Below are positions 26,989 to 36,143 of a stretch of DNA of 64,000 nt, in pieces. Below the pieces are notes generated by a model. The model ran no database searches, had not been told where the DNA came from, and saw only the letters and a list, made by a program, of their open reading frames with translations. The position numbers were made by a program, and so were the translations under genes. Within the stretch, counting starts at the first letter, position 1; each line of letters starts with the position of its first letter. Origin of the DNA: Sphingobium sp. SCG-1 (GTDB lineage Bacteria > Pseudomonadota > Alphaproteobacteria > Sphingomonadales > Sphingomonadaceae); contig NZ_CP026372.1 in NCBI RefSeq assembly GCF_002953135.1, forward strand, positions 3,868,501-3,932,500, written 5' to 3'.

Positions 26989-27846
26989 GTGGGCACGGCT
27001 TTCCGTCATGATCGGTCGGACTGGCCGATCAAACAAACCCTGCTCCGCTGGAACGAGCGTGACGTAATTCTATATGCGCTCGGCTTGGGCTATGGAGCCG
27101 ATCCGGCCGATCCGCAGTCTCTCCGCTATATCTACGAGCGGAATCTTCTGCCAATTCCCACAATGTTGACCGCGCTTACCAAGATGCTGGTACCAACAGT
27201 GGAAGAACTCGGTGGGAACTATAAGCGCTCAGTACATTATTCACAGGAGGCAGTTTTCCATCAGGCGATCGAACCGGCTGGTAGCGCTCTGGTTTACGGC
27301 TATGTGCAAGATATCATCGATCGCGGAAGCGTGCATGGCGCGCTGATCAATATTGTCGCCAATATGCGCGACGAGATCGGGCAACCGCTGGCAACGCTTA
27401 AATCCACTGTGCTTGCGCGAGACGACGGAGGCTTCAGCGGCACCCCGGCAGCGAGGCAATCTGCCATCGCCGCCCCCGCAAGAGCGCCTGATCATAGTAA
27501 GCACATATCGATCATGCCCCATCTGGCCGCGATCTATCGTCTATCAGGTGATCCCAGCGCGTTGCATATCGATCCGGATGCTGCGATTGCCGCTGGCTTT
27601 CCTTCACCTATACTGCATGGGCTATGCAGCTACGGCATCGCCTGCCGGGCTGTGATCGAGACGATCGCTGGTCATGATCCCCGGCGCATCCGGGCGCATC
27701 GCGCGCGTTTTTCTGCACCCATGTTCCCCGGCGAGACGCTGCGCATCGATCTATGGGAAGAGCCGGAACGACAAATCCTGTTCGAGGCGTGGGTCACGGA
27801 ACGAAATTGCAGGGTTCTAAGCGAAGGTTGCACCTGGCTTCATTGA
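26989..27846 (+). CDS. MaoC-type enoyl-CoA hydratase 2 (double hotdog)
   Basis: A 285-residue protein with an N-terminal half ('ERDVILYALGLGYGADPADP') and C-terminal MaoC half typical of eukaryote-like R-specific enoyl-CoA hydratases. The hydratase motif reads 'SGDPSALHIDPDAA' (family form GDxNPLHxD), followed by 'GFPSPILHGLCSYG'. It would hydrate the trans-2-enoyl-CoA made by the acyl-CoA dehydrogenases. Translation probably starts at a GTG 12 bp after the CaiB stop; an upstream alternative start cannot be excluded. It lies between the CoA-transferase and crotonase/HAD genes. Confidence 0.85.
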   Translation: MGTAFRHDRSDWPIKQTLLRWNERDVILYALGLGYGADPADPQSLRYIYERNLLPIPTMLTALTKMLVPTVEELGGNYKRSVHYSQEAVFHQAIEPAGSALVYGYVQDIIDRGSVHGALINIVANMRDEIGQPLATLKSTVLARDDGGFSGTPAARQSAIAAPARAPDHSKHISIMPHLAAIYRLSGDPSALHIDPDAAIAAGFPSPILHGLCSYGIACRAVIETIAGHDPRRIRAHRARFSAPMFPGETLRIDLWEEPERQILFEAWVTERNCRVLSEGCTWLH

Positions 27847-27874
27847 TCTTCTGCCAAATAACAAGGACCAATAG

Positions 27875-29797
27875 ATGGTGAACGTTGGCTATTACGTCGC
27901 AGGCCCGGTTGCGGTGATCACGCTGAATGCGCCGCCCGTGAACGCCTTTGGTTTCGAGCATCGTGCCGCAATCGGCGATGCCATCGATCAAGCAACTCAG
28001 GATAGATCCGTCAAGGCGATCGTCGTAACTGGGCAAGGCAAGGGATTTTCGGCAGGCGCCGATATTTCGAAACATGGCTCACAGACGGCCCGGCAGGAGC
28101 CTCGTGCGCCGACGCTTCAAAAAATGCTAATCAACAGTGGCAAATTGACGATCGCCGCAATCCATGGTTTCGCGCTGGGTGGCGGTCTGGAACTTGCGCT
28201 GGCCTGCGACGCGCGGGTTGCCGAACCCGCTGCAGTGCTGGGTCTGACGGAAGTCGATGTAGGTCTGTTGGCAGGCGGTGGCGGCACCCAGCGACTTACG
28301 CGGTTGACCGGTGCGGATGTCGCAATCGATCTGCTCTCGACAGGGCGGCGGGTGTATGGGGCAGAGGCTCTGGAACTCGGACTGATCGACGCTATCGTTC
28401 AGAATGCACAGGAAGGCGGTGTTGCCTTTGCGCTGGAGGCCCTGGCCAAGGGCGCGCAGTTTACGCCGACTATTCTTCGGATGCCGCCCGGCGGCGATCC
28501 CGGCCCTGTCTATTTCTACGAGGCGCGGGCCTTAGCTAGCCGCAGGTCACCCGGTGCGCTCGCGCCGATTGCGAACATCGACTGTGTAGAGGCCGCCTGC
28601 CGCCTTTCTCCGGAAGATGGGCTGGCCGTCGAGACTGAAAAATGCGAAGAATTGCTCCGTGGCGATCAGCCTGCTGCGCTAAAGCATATGTTTTTCGCCG
28701 AACGGGCGGCTCGGTCGGTGGCGGGCATCGAGAATATCCAGCAGTCCACCAGGATCGGACGCATCACCGTCGCAGGCGTTTGTCACAAGGCAACGCAGAT
28801 CTGCGCAACCCTGGCAGCGCGTGGCGGCTACCGCACGATCCTGTTTGACCAGGACTCCAATCAGGTCGTGCAAGGGAAGGCGACGATTGCGCAAGACTAT
28901 GCCAAGGCCGTTGTACAAGGCCGTATGTCAAGCGATGAAGCGGAAGCGGCCCTTTCCCGTATCACCTGTGAAACCCGGCTTGATGCACTCTCAGACACTG
29001 ACATCGCAATACAGGCAACAGACATTGGCATCAGCTCTCGTCAATCAATGCTTCTAGCGCTTGCGACGGCCATTCCCGAAGGGATCCTGGCAACGATCCT
29101 GTCCGGCCCGGATATCGATGCGCTCGCGGCCACATTGCCACATCCGCAGCGTTTGGTTGGCGTACACACCTTCCCCACCAGGGGAAGCAACAAGATACTA
29201 GAAGTAGTCCCTAGCGTGGAAACGAACGCCCTAGCGATACGAAGCATGATGGACCTAGGAAGGCAGATGGGCGCGATTTCGGTCCTCAGCGGCAACAGCG
29301 ATGGCTTCATAGGCCCACGCATGCTACGCCGCTTCCGCAACATGGCGGAGCTGCTGGCGCTGGAGGGCGTAGCGATTGAACGGATTGCGGCGGTCGCTGG
29401 CCGGTTCGGCATGACCGACGCCCTTGCAAGCATGGCGCTCAGCGACAGGGGAGGCAGTGCACAGGCTCGGATCACCGATACGGAGATTGGCGATCGCCTG
29501 TTCCTCCCCCTTGTCAACGAGGGCGCGAAACTGCTGGAAGAAGGAGTCGCTCTGAAGTCCAGTGATATCGATATTGTATGCGTGAAAGGCTTTGGCTTTC
29601 CTGCCGTGCTGGGCGGTCCGATTTATTGGGGAGACAGGATCGGCTTGGCGCGGGTTCTGGAAATGGCGAACGAACTCTCTGCCATCCATGGACAGGATTG
29701 GGCGGCATCCCCGTTGCTACGGGTGCTGGTTAAGGAATGCCAGCCATTATCGTCCTTCCAATCACAAGCAGCGGCTCAGTTAAATGTGATGACATAA
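27875..29797 (+). CDS. Crotonase–3-hydroxyacyl-CoA dehydrogenase fusion with degenerate dehydrogenase domain
   Basis: A 640-residue FadB/FadJ-type fusion lacking thiolase partners. The crotonase domain (about 1-200) is intact: 'FSAGADIS' and 'HGFALGGGLELALACD' form the oxyanion hole and one Glu, and 'GLTEVDVGLLAGGGGTQRL' holds the second. In the dehydrogenase part the NAD motif, normally G-x-G-x-x-G, reads 'VAGVCHKATQICA', keeping only the first Gly. The catalytic His survives in 'GVHTFP', but the usual Asn of GFIxNR is Pro ('GFIGPRML'). The frame is unbroken over its whole length. It probably hydrates enoyl-CoA; oxidation is doubtful. It is the last gene of the CaiB-MaoC operon, and an IS3 element begins eight bases after its stop. 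Confidence 0.85.
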   Translation: MVNVGYYVAGPVAVITLNAPPVNAFGFEHRAAIGDAIDQATQDRSVKAIVVTGQGKGFSAGADISKHGSQTARQEPRAPTLQKMLINSGKLTIAAIHGFALGGGLELALACDARVAEPAAVLGLTEVDVGLLAGGGGTQRLTRLTGADVAIDLLSTGRRVYGAEALELGLIDAIVQNAQEGGVAFALEALAKGAQFTPTILRMPPGGDPGPVYFYEARALASRRSPGALAPIANIDCVEAACRLSPEDGLAVETEKCEELLRGDQPAALKHMFFAERAARSVAGIENIQQSTRIGRITVAGVCHKATQICATLAARGGYRTILFDQDSNQVVQGKATIAQDYAKAVVQGRMSSDEAEAALSRITCETRLDALSDTDIAIQATDIGISSRQSMLLALATAIPEGILATILSGPDIDALAATLPHPQRLVGVHTFPTRGSNKILEVVPSVETNALAIRSMMDLGRQMGAISVLSGNSDGFIGPRMLRRFRNMAELLALEGVAIERIAAVAGRFGMTDALASMALSDRGGSAQARITDTEIGDRLFLPLVNEGAKLLEEGVALKSSDIDIVCVKGFGFPAVLGGPIYWGDRIGLARVLEMANELSAIHGQDWAASPLLRVLVKECQPLSSFQSQAAAQLNVMT

Positions 29798-29867
29798 AGG
29801 GGAGTGATCTGCGCCCCGCTGAGTGGCCCGGAGACTATGCTAGTCTGGACCACGAAAGGGACGATGA

Positions 29868-30146
29868 ATGCCGAGCAAGAAGCACAAGGCGGAAGAGATT
29901 ATCGGCAAGCTGCGTGAAGTTGAGATCGTGCTGGCGCAGGGGGCGAGCACAGCTGAGGCGTGCCGCCGGATCGCGGTCAGTGAACAGACCTATTACCGCT
30001 GGCGCAAGGAGTATGGCGGCCTGAAGACCGATCAGGCGCGGCGGATGAAGGACCTGGAGAAGGAGAACCTGCGGCTGCGCCGGGCGATTTCCGACCTGAC
30101 ATTGGACAAGCTGATCTTGCAGGAGGCGGCACGGGGAAACTTCTGA
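29868..30146 (+). CDS. IS3-family transposase OrfA
   Basis: A 92-residue helix-turn-helix protein ('EEIIGKLREVEIVLAQGAST', 'VSEQTYYRWRKEYGG') with a C-terminal leucine-zipper-like stretch ('KDLEKENLRLRRAI') and the ending 'LDKLILQEAARGNF'. This is the first frame of IS3-type insertion sequences, perhaps of the IS407-like group. It reads through intact here, whereas copy 2 has a stop codon at the corresponding tryptophan. OrfB would normally follow by -1 frameshifting near the end of this frame. Confidence 0.9.
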   Translation: MPSKKHKAEEIIGKLREVEIVLAQGASTAEACRRIAVSEQTYYRWRKEYGGLKTDQARRMKDLEKENLRLRRAISDLTLDKLILQEAARGNF

Positions 30147-30552
30147 GCCCCGCGTGGGGGAGGCGCTGCATCGACCACGTGCGACGAGAGCTTCCGGTGT
30201 CCGAGCGACGGATATGCCGGGTGCTGGGCCAGCATCGATCGACGCCAGCGCAAGGTCCCGCGCGGGCCGGATGACGAGCAGGTGCTAACCGAGGACACCA
30301 TCGCACTGGCGAAGCAATATGGTCGCTATGGCTGTCGACGGGTGACAGCGTTGCTGTGCCATGCGGGATGGATGGTGAGCCATGAACGGGTCGAGCGGAT
30401 CTGGCGGCGTGAGAGGCTCAAGGTGCCCCAGCGCCAGCCAAAACGTGGACGCCTGTGGCTCAACGATGGATCGTGCATCCGATTGCGACCGCAATATCCG
30501 GGGCATGTAGGGGCTTACGACTTTGTCGAAGGGCGCACGCATGATGGCCGTA
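30143..30552 (+). pseudogene. IS3-family transposase OrfB, frameshifted and truncated
   Basis: The OrfB N-terminus ('RRCIDHVRRELPVSERRICR', 'LGQHRST') is readable, but an extra C relative to copy 2 (ACGCCAGCGC against ACGCAGCGC, near 30242) shifts the frame. Homology then resumes as 'LTEDTIALAKQYGRYGCRRV' through 'GAYDFVEGRTHDGR'. It ends there, before most of the DDE catalytic core. Confidence 0.8.
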
Positions 30553-30641
30553 ATACCGCTCTCCGATGAGCCTGACTCATTTGGAGGATTTCCAGAGCGA
30601 TGAATTTCTGAATCTATGTGTGCCGTTTGGAGGGTATTGCT

Positions 30642-31643
30642 ATGGGTGCAGCGATTGTATTGCGGGACGACTTTGATGCGGCAGGCTTGAGACGACTAGC
30701 GCGCGGGACCAGAAGCGCAAACCAGGGTCGTCGGCTAGTGGCCCTTGGCGGAAATTTATGGTGGCGGGAGCCGCAGCGATGCGGCGCGGATCGGCGGGGT
30801 GACGCTACAGATCGTGCGGGATTGGGTCGTGCGGTTCAATGCCCAAGGCCCAATGGACTGTTTGATGGCAAGGCACCGGGCAAGCCCCCCTTGTTGAATG
30901 ATGCCCAGCGCCAAGCTCTTTTAGAGATCCTTGAAAGCGGCCCGATCCCGCGATCCATGGGGTTGTCCGCTGGCGACTGATCGACCTGGCGCGGTGGCTC
31001 CATGACGAATTTGGGGTTTCCCTGACGGAAACGACCGTGGGGCGGGAGTTGAAGAAGTTGGGTTATGTCAAACTGACCGCGCGCCCACGCCACCACACCC
31101 AGAATGAATATGCTATGGAGGACTTCCAAAAAAAGGGGCTTTGCAGCCGAGTTGGCAAAGATAAAAGCAGCCCTCCCGCCCCGGCACTCGACCGTCGGCG
31201 CTGAAGGATCAGAGGACGAAATCAGCCTATATCTTTGGCGCTATCTGCCCCGAACTCGGCAAGGGGGCTGGCCTGATCCTTCCGTTCTGCAATACCCAGA
31301 CCATGGCGCTGCACCTAGCAGAGATATCGCTCGCTATCGAGCCGGGCGCCCACGGCGTGCTGCTGATCGGTCAGGCCGGATGCACATGACCGGAAAGCTG
31401 GAAGTGCCCGAGAATACCAAAATCGTTCCGCTGCCGCCGAAATGCCCTGAGCTCAACCCGGTAGAAAATGTCTGACAGTTCATGCGCGAAAACTGGCTAT
31501 CCAACCGTATCTTCACATCCCATGACAATATCATCGACCTCTGCTGCGAAGCTTGGAACAGGCTTGTCGATCAGCCGTAGCGCATCATGACAATAGGACG
31601 CCGCAAATGGGCACAGGTCGTGATCAATGCAGAGTGGTATTAA
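30642..31643 (+). pseudogene. IS630-family transposase, multiply frameshifted
   Basis: From the ATG at 30642 ('MGAAIVLRDDFDAAGLRRLA') an IS630-type transposase can be followed across several frames. The pieces are 'GGVTLQIVRDWVVRFNAQGP', 'GKPPLLNDAQRQALLEILE', 'LIDLARWLHDEFGVSLTETT', 'ELKKLGYVKLTARPRHH' and finally 'PPKCPELNPVENV' with the last catalytic Glu. A TGA at 31473-31475 replaces the usual Trp before 'QFMRENWLSNRIF', and the protein ends 'VVINAEWY' at 31643. At least three frame changes plus this stop make it inactive. Inverted repeats were not recognised. Confidence 0.8.
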
Positions 31644-32057
31644 TTATTCATACTCAACGGCGGGCGCCAAACTGTCGTGGCTCGGGAGTGGCAAACTGCT
31701 CAACAGGCAATCTTTGCAGTTGCCGTGCGCCGGTATGAAGCTTTTCCTGGCTTTTGCGCATACCGCGTCAGCAAATCAGTCATGGCATCGCGCTCTACCG
31801 GGCAAGAAAACAAATAACGGTGGCCAAGCGTGCAACCAAACCGCCTCAACTTTGCCGCGATCATCATCCAGTGCGCAAGCACATCCTCATCACCCTTCTC
31901 ACAATGGCTTTCACTCGTTCCAGTAGATGTTGCCCGCATTAGCCAGTGGATCTCCTGCAACGCGCACGTCACCTCGACCAATCTTACACGTCCTTAAGGC
32001 GGTGTTAGGAACTCGTGGCGCATAGAGCGGGAAAGTCGCTTCTCAAGGAAATAAAAT
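31644..32057. other. Intergenic region upstream of the H-NOX gene
   Basis: These 414 bp follow the IS630 relic and contain only overlapping short frames on both strands with no family signature. The H-NOX promoter must be here; the ribosome site AAGGAAA is 7-13 bases ahead of the ATG at 32058. No operator or hairpin was identified with confidence. Confidence 0.4.
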
Positions 32058-32600
32058 ATGAAGGGCCTTGTTTTCACTACATTCTATGACTTCTGTGAGC
32101 AGAAGTTCGGCGAGGATCTTCTAGAGGACGTCATTGAGGCGTCACGCGTTCCTAATGGCGGGGCGTACACAAGCGTCGGGACATACCCATTTGAGGAGAT
32201 GGTCTCGCTCATGACGACGACGGTCAAGCTCACTGACATGAACATGCCAGAGTTGATGGAAAGCTTTGGCACGTTCTGCTTCGGCCAGTGGGTGTCCTAT
32301 GCTCCAGCCCGCTTCGCGAACAAAGATCTGTTCGACGTGCTGGAAAGCATTGATGATTTTCATGAGCAAGAAGTACGAAAGCTCTATCCAGATGCGGAGC
32401 TGCCTTCGTTCAAGGTGGAAAGCCGAAGTGACACTAGATTAGTGCTCGCCTATCACAGCTGTAAGCCTCTGGCAGACCTTGCCTGCGGCGTGATCAAGGG
32501 TGCGTCAGTTCACCTGGCTTCACCTGTGAGTGTTCAACATAGCCCTCAGTCAATGCCCGGGGGCTCATACGTGCGGTTCGAGATTGAACGGGTTGGGTAG
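32058..32600 (+). CDS. H-NOX (heme nitric oxide/oxygen-binding) sensor protein
   Basis: A 180-residue soluble heme sensor, the usual length of stand-alone bacterial H-NOX proteins that bind NO and signal to a partner encoded next door. The proximal heme ligand is H102, exactly at the canonical position, in 'LESIDDFHEQEVRKLYPDAE'. The heme-propionate motif Y-x-S-x-R (normally about 131-135) reads Y132-H-S-C-K136, so Arg is conservatively replaced by Lys. The downstream gene, four bases after the stop, encodes a soluble MCP-type signalling protein that is the expected partner. Confidence 0.9.
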   Translation: MKGLVFTTFYDFCEQKFGEDLLEDVIEASRVPNGGAYTSVGTYPFEEMVSLMTTTVKLTDMNMPELMESFGTFCFGQWVSYAPARFANKDLFDVLESIDDFHEQEVRKLYPDAELPSFKVESRSDTRLVLAYHSCKPLADLACGVIKGASVHLASPVSVQHSPQSMPGGSYVRFEIERVG

Positions 32601-32604
32601 CGCG

Positions 32605-33072
32605 ATGAGTATCGCGGACGCGCAAGAAGTTATTGTACGGCTGAAGAAGAAGCTGGACCGGGAACGGCGTGCCCGCTCCGAGGCCGAGCAACTTATTGAA
32701 AGCAAGAGCCTTGAACTGTTTTCTGCCAATCAGCGCCTCGCGCAGGTGAATGGCGAGCTTGAGGCGCAGGTGGAATCGACCCTAGCGTACCAGCACGAGC
32801 TTCATGCCCAAAAGGTTCACTTGGAAGAAACTTTGAGCCAGCTTTCCGGCATAGTAAAAACGATCGGCATGATCGCCTCTCAGACCAATCTGCTGGCACT
32901 CAATGCAGCGATCGAAGCGGCACGCGCAGGCGATGCCGGCCGGGGCTTCGCGGTGGTGGCAGGTGAAGTGAAGAAGCTGTCGAGCGACACGCGGATGGCG
33001 ACGGAAGCGGCAGCGGCTATGCTCGTGCCGCTGAACAACGGAAGCGGTGTTCGGAACGGGCTGGCGGCTTGA
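32605..33072 (+). CDS. Small soluble methyl-accepting-chemotaxis-type signalling protein
   Basis: A 155-residue protein without membrane segments. Residues 1-80 form a coiled coil ('LKKKLDRERRARSEAEQLIE'); residues 90-130 are the highly conserved MCP hairpin tip ('MIASQTNLLALNAAIEAARA', 'GRGFAVVAGEVKKLSSDT') that binds CheA and CheW. The last 20 residues ('MLVPLNNGSGVRNGLAA') depart from the family, so the C-terminal return helix may be shortened. It is coupled to the H-NOX gene and could relay NO sensing to a chemotaxis array. No CheA, CheW or CheR is in the window. Confidence 0.8.
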   Translation: MSIADAQEVIVRLKKKLDRERRARSEAEQLIESKSLELFSANQRLAQVNGELEAQVESTLAYQHELHAQKVHLEETLSQLSGIVKTIGMIASQTNLLALNAAIEAARAGDAGRGFAVVAGEVKKLSSDTRMATEAAAAMLVPLNNGSGVRNGLAA

Positions 33073-33170
33073 ACAAGGAAGCGATCTGAAGCAGGCGCCA
33101 TGATCTCCTAAGCCACTTGGCCGTCACACAGCATCTGAACGCAATCAACGCCAACAGCGCTGGCACCCAG

Positions 33171-33360
33171 TCAAAGCATGTTCTCCTGCTCCGCCGCCGC
33201 ATCCGCACCCTTCCGCTTGAACCAAGGTTCACTGGTGCGATCCAGTACGATCAGATCATCAGGTTAGCAGCCCGCCTGGAACGCCAGCACATCATCGATC
33301 GAGCCGTGCAGCCACCGGTCATGCCCATCAGCATGCAGCAGCACGGGCACAAGAGCAGCG
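33171..33360 (-). pseudogene. C-terminal relic of an SRAP (YedK/HMCES-like) protein
   Basis: Minus-strand residues 'VPVLLHADGHDRWLHGSIDD' and 'VLAFQAGC', then after a stop and in line 'PDDLIVLDRTSEPWFKRKG', match the C-terminal part of SOS-response-associated peptidases that crosslink to abasic sites. The catalytic N-terminus is missing. The relic is joined directly to the broken end of dnaE2 by an apparent deletion. A different SRAP relic lies on the plus strand at 36417-37059, on the other side of the imu genes. Confidence 0.7.
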
Positions 33361-34601
33361 AACGGCAGGAATGTAGATGTCGCGGATCGGTCGCACGAGC
33401 GGCCTCTCCTGGGATCACCCGGGTCTGGTGCAAGACCATTCTTCACAACGTCGGCGCGACCGACGCGGTAGATGTCGGCGACATCGCTGCGGCTGCCGAC
33501 GCTCGCAAGCATGAACGACATATCTTCAAGCCGCTGGGCGAGGACATGGATCACTTCCCCTTCCCGCTGTACCTGGCCACGCACGCCCATCATGGATGCA
33601 CCGAGCACGGTGCGGCGGTTCTTCTCGAACACTGTGGTCCAGACGACCAGATTGGCGACATCACTCTCGTCTTCCAGCGTGATGAACATGACGCCCTTGG
33701 AGGAACCGGCTTCTGGCGCAAGAGAACAAGTCCGGCCAGGTTTATCCAGCGTTCATCCTTGATCGACTGCAGATCAGCGCAACGGATCATGTTGCGCGCT
33801 TTCAAGTCCTCCCAAGAAACGCCAGCGGATACGCGCGCAGCGACCGGCTGGAGGCGCTATAATCCTCCACCACTTCCGCTCCTTCCGCCATGGGCGTAAG
33901 ACGCACCTGCGGTTCGATGGCTTCGGCGCGTAATTTGCCTTCTCGCTCGCCGGCTGCAGCAAACAGCGGGAGCGCGGCGTTGCCCAAGCCCTTGCCCCCC
34001 CACAGGCTTGCCCGCCGGGAAAGATCGAGCGATCCAAAGCCATCGGCTTCGCCGATTCGGTCGAGCGCGCCGCGCCTGATGTTCGCGCGCCGCTGGATCT
34101 CCTCGACACTGGCGTAGAACTGGTCACACCTCGCACCGGCATCGCTGTTGGACAAGTCCCGCACCATGCGCGGGCCCAGCCGCACCGCCTTGTAACGACC
34201 GCGAGCGTTTTCGAGCGTACATTCCCAGCGGCTGCGGTTGACATCTATCGGACGTATCTCGACGCCATGCTGGCGCGCATCGCGCACGATCTGCGCCGGC
34301 GCATAGAAGCCCATTGGTTGGGCATTCAGCAGCGCCGAGCAGAAGGCGTCCGGATGGTGGCACTTCATCCAGCTGCTGGCATAGGCGATCAGCGCAAAGC
34401 CGGCGGCATGACTCTCCGGGAAACGTAGGAGCCAAAGCCCTCGATCTGCTTGAAGGTCTTCTCGGCAAAGTCATGGTCGTAGCCGCGTTTGACCATGCCA
34501 TCGATCAGCTTTTCGCGAAAATGGCTGACGCCATCAGTCAGCTTGAACGTCGCCATTGCCCGGCGAAGGAGATCGGCTTCACTGGCAGTAAACCGCGCCC
34601 A
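33361..34601 (-). pseudogene. dnaE2: Error-prone DNA polymerase DnaE2, decayed C-terminal third
   Basis: Several minus-strand frames carry DnaE2 sequence: 'ASEADLLRRAMATFKLTDGV', 'KTFKQIEGFGSY', 'LLNAQPMGFYAPAQIVRDAR', 'IRCADLQSIKDERWINLAGL' and 'FITLEDESDVANLVVWTTVF' (the OB-fold end). The pieces lie in order but in different frames, and the N-terminal two-thirds, including the PHP and palm domains, are gone. The upstream side is fused in frame to imuB at about 34601. No active polymerase can be made. It belonged to an SOS mutagenesis cassette with imuA and imuB. Confidence 0.85.
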
Positions 34602-35462
34602 CTCGATCGCGACTCGCATCGCCTGCCCGTCGACACGATGAAAGTAGCAGTCGAGCCGGCGAGCGCCCTGACCGATCTGCCCAAGATGCTCGATCTCCGC
34701 GGCAAGGTCACCCATCACCTGCGCAAAGGCTTCTGCCGTCGACAAAGGCTCCATGAAGTCACGGCGGCTGCTCGGCAAATGATCGGGGAAGATCGGCTGC
34801 GGTGGTTCGGGGGCAAGGCCCAGCGCCTGATCCAGCCGGCGGTGCAGATTGCGTCCGAACCTTTTGGCGAGCGGTCCGCGTGGAGTGGCGGTGATCTGCT
34901 CTACGCGCTCGAACCCCAGCTAGCGCAATCCATCAACGGTAACGGCATCCAATCGGAGCGCCGAGACCGGCAGCAACGCCATCGCCTTGCGATGCTCGCC
35001 CGGCAGGATGGTCGTTGGTCTGCCGGACGGCACATGCTGCGCGACGGCATGCGCACAGCCCGCCTATTGGCAACTGCAATCTGTACGCCAAGGTCAAAGG
35101 CAGCGACACGCCGGGGCAGATCTTTGAGGAGCGCGCGTTCATTGTCGAACCGCTGCGCGCAGCCGGTGATGGCGATCCAGGTGCCGTCCGGCGGATCGGG
35201 TGAGACAATCGGCGTCAGGATCGGCATCGACGACGTGCAGATCAGCGCTAAGCATCCGCGCCTGCGTGATCGTCGTGCCAGGCATGATGCCAAGCCTGCG
35301 CGCTGCCTCATCGACCGGCGCGATGATGCGCCGCACATGGTCGGGCATTGCCGTCACCAGCGGCAGCTTTAGTTTACCTGCTTCAGGCGGCGACTTGGCG
35401 GTCTTCTGCCGCAGCCGGTCTGTCGACCAGTGCGGCAGGAAGAGCGATACAACCCTGCGCAT
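34602..35462 (-). pseudogene. imuB: ImuB (Y-family polymerase-like mutasome protein), decayed
   Basis: The start 'MRRVVSLFLPHWSTDRLRQK' at 35462 and 'RRLGIMPGTTITQARMLSAD' are ImuB N-terminal signatures. 'VSPDPPDGTWIAITGCAQRF' continues in a second frame, and 'FMEPLSTAEAFAQVMGDLAA' and 'CYFHRVDGQAMRVAI' in a third. At about 34601 ImuB sequence passes in frame into DnaE2 sequence, so a deletion removed the ImuB C-terminus (clamp-binding part) together with the DnaE2 N-terminus. The start overlaps the end of imuA, the usual order imuA-imuB-dnaE2. Confidence 0.85.
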
Positions 35463-36114
35463 CAGCGCCGTCCACGATCCAGCTGTACGGCGTGCCACCG
35501 CGCACACGTTCCAGCGCGACATGCCAGTGCGGCCGACCGAGGCTCGGGATACCAAGGGGGGCGCTAGGATGCGCGGCTATGCGCCACCGCGTCACCGCCG
35601 CCGTGCCTTGTGCAAGAACCTCCGGCTTACAGGCGCGGCGGAACACGAACGCGGTGACGCCGGACGCTTCCGCTGCAAGTTGCAGACGCTTCGACGCCGC
35701 TGTCGAATAGCGGCTGACTTCACCGACCACAACCGTGATGCCGACATGACGCAGGCATTCTTCCACGGCCAAAAGCACGTTCGTGTTGCTGCCGGCCTCG
35801 ACATACACCACGCGATCAGGAGTTAGCCCGGCCAGGTGCAGGGCCGGCGCAAACAGTTTTGCGCCAGCGCAGGCATCAGAATACTGATCCCTTCATCCTC
35901 GCCAGCGTGCCCTCAGGAAGATCGTGGCACTGGCACCGTGGGCTAAATCGACGCTGCCCGCTATCTCATGTAGCGCGCCTGCTGCTATGCTGCCGCCCGG
36001 CAGGCGCTGATCTATCGTATCGACGCCGAACGGCAGAACCGCATGCCGCGCCGCCACGCCTTCGATCGCGGCGATATGCGCCCGCAGCGTATCGATGCCG
36101 TTGGCTTGGCGCAT
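35383..36114 (-). pseudogene. imuA: ImuA (RecA/SulA-like mutasome protein), frameshifted
   Basis: From the ATG at 36114 the frame reads 'MRQANGIDTLRAHIAAIEGV' and 'GGSIAAGALHEIAGS', the ImuA N-terminus, then stops near 35893. Homology resumes in another frame at about 35870 with 'KLFAPALHLAGLTPDRVVYV', 'LLAVEECLRH' and 'RLQLAAEASGVTAFVFRR', ending at 35383. The total length matches a normal ImuA, so the damage is one small indel near 35890. It would have been expressed from the LexA-box-like site upstream at 36144. Confidence 0.85.
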
Positions 36115-36143
36115 GATCGGTCAAGACTCAGAATAAGCGTTAT

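Larger units (their letters stand above)
29805..30552 (+). mobile_element. IS3-family element, copy 1, truncated at its right side
   Basis: The left end begins TGATCTGCGCCCCGCTGAGT, shared with the second copy at 55898. An intact orfA and a frameshifted, cut orfB follow. Similarity to copy 2 ends at about 30552, within the orfB catalytic region, where unrelated sequence leading into the IS630-family relic begins. With no right inverted repeat the element cannot transpose by itself. Confidence 0.8.

Noticed and set aside
30000..31700. Possible CRISPR array or tandem repeat within the repeat-rich IS region.
   Set aside because: No regularly spaced direct repeats are present; similarity is only between IS copies far apart.
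33117..35826. Long plus-strand frames (260 and 352 codons) in this region.
   Set aside because: They are antisense to recognisable dnaE2, imuB and imuA sequence and have low-complexity, Arg-rich translations.
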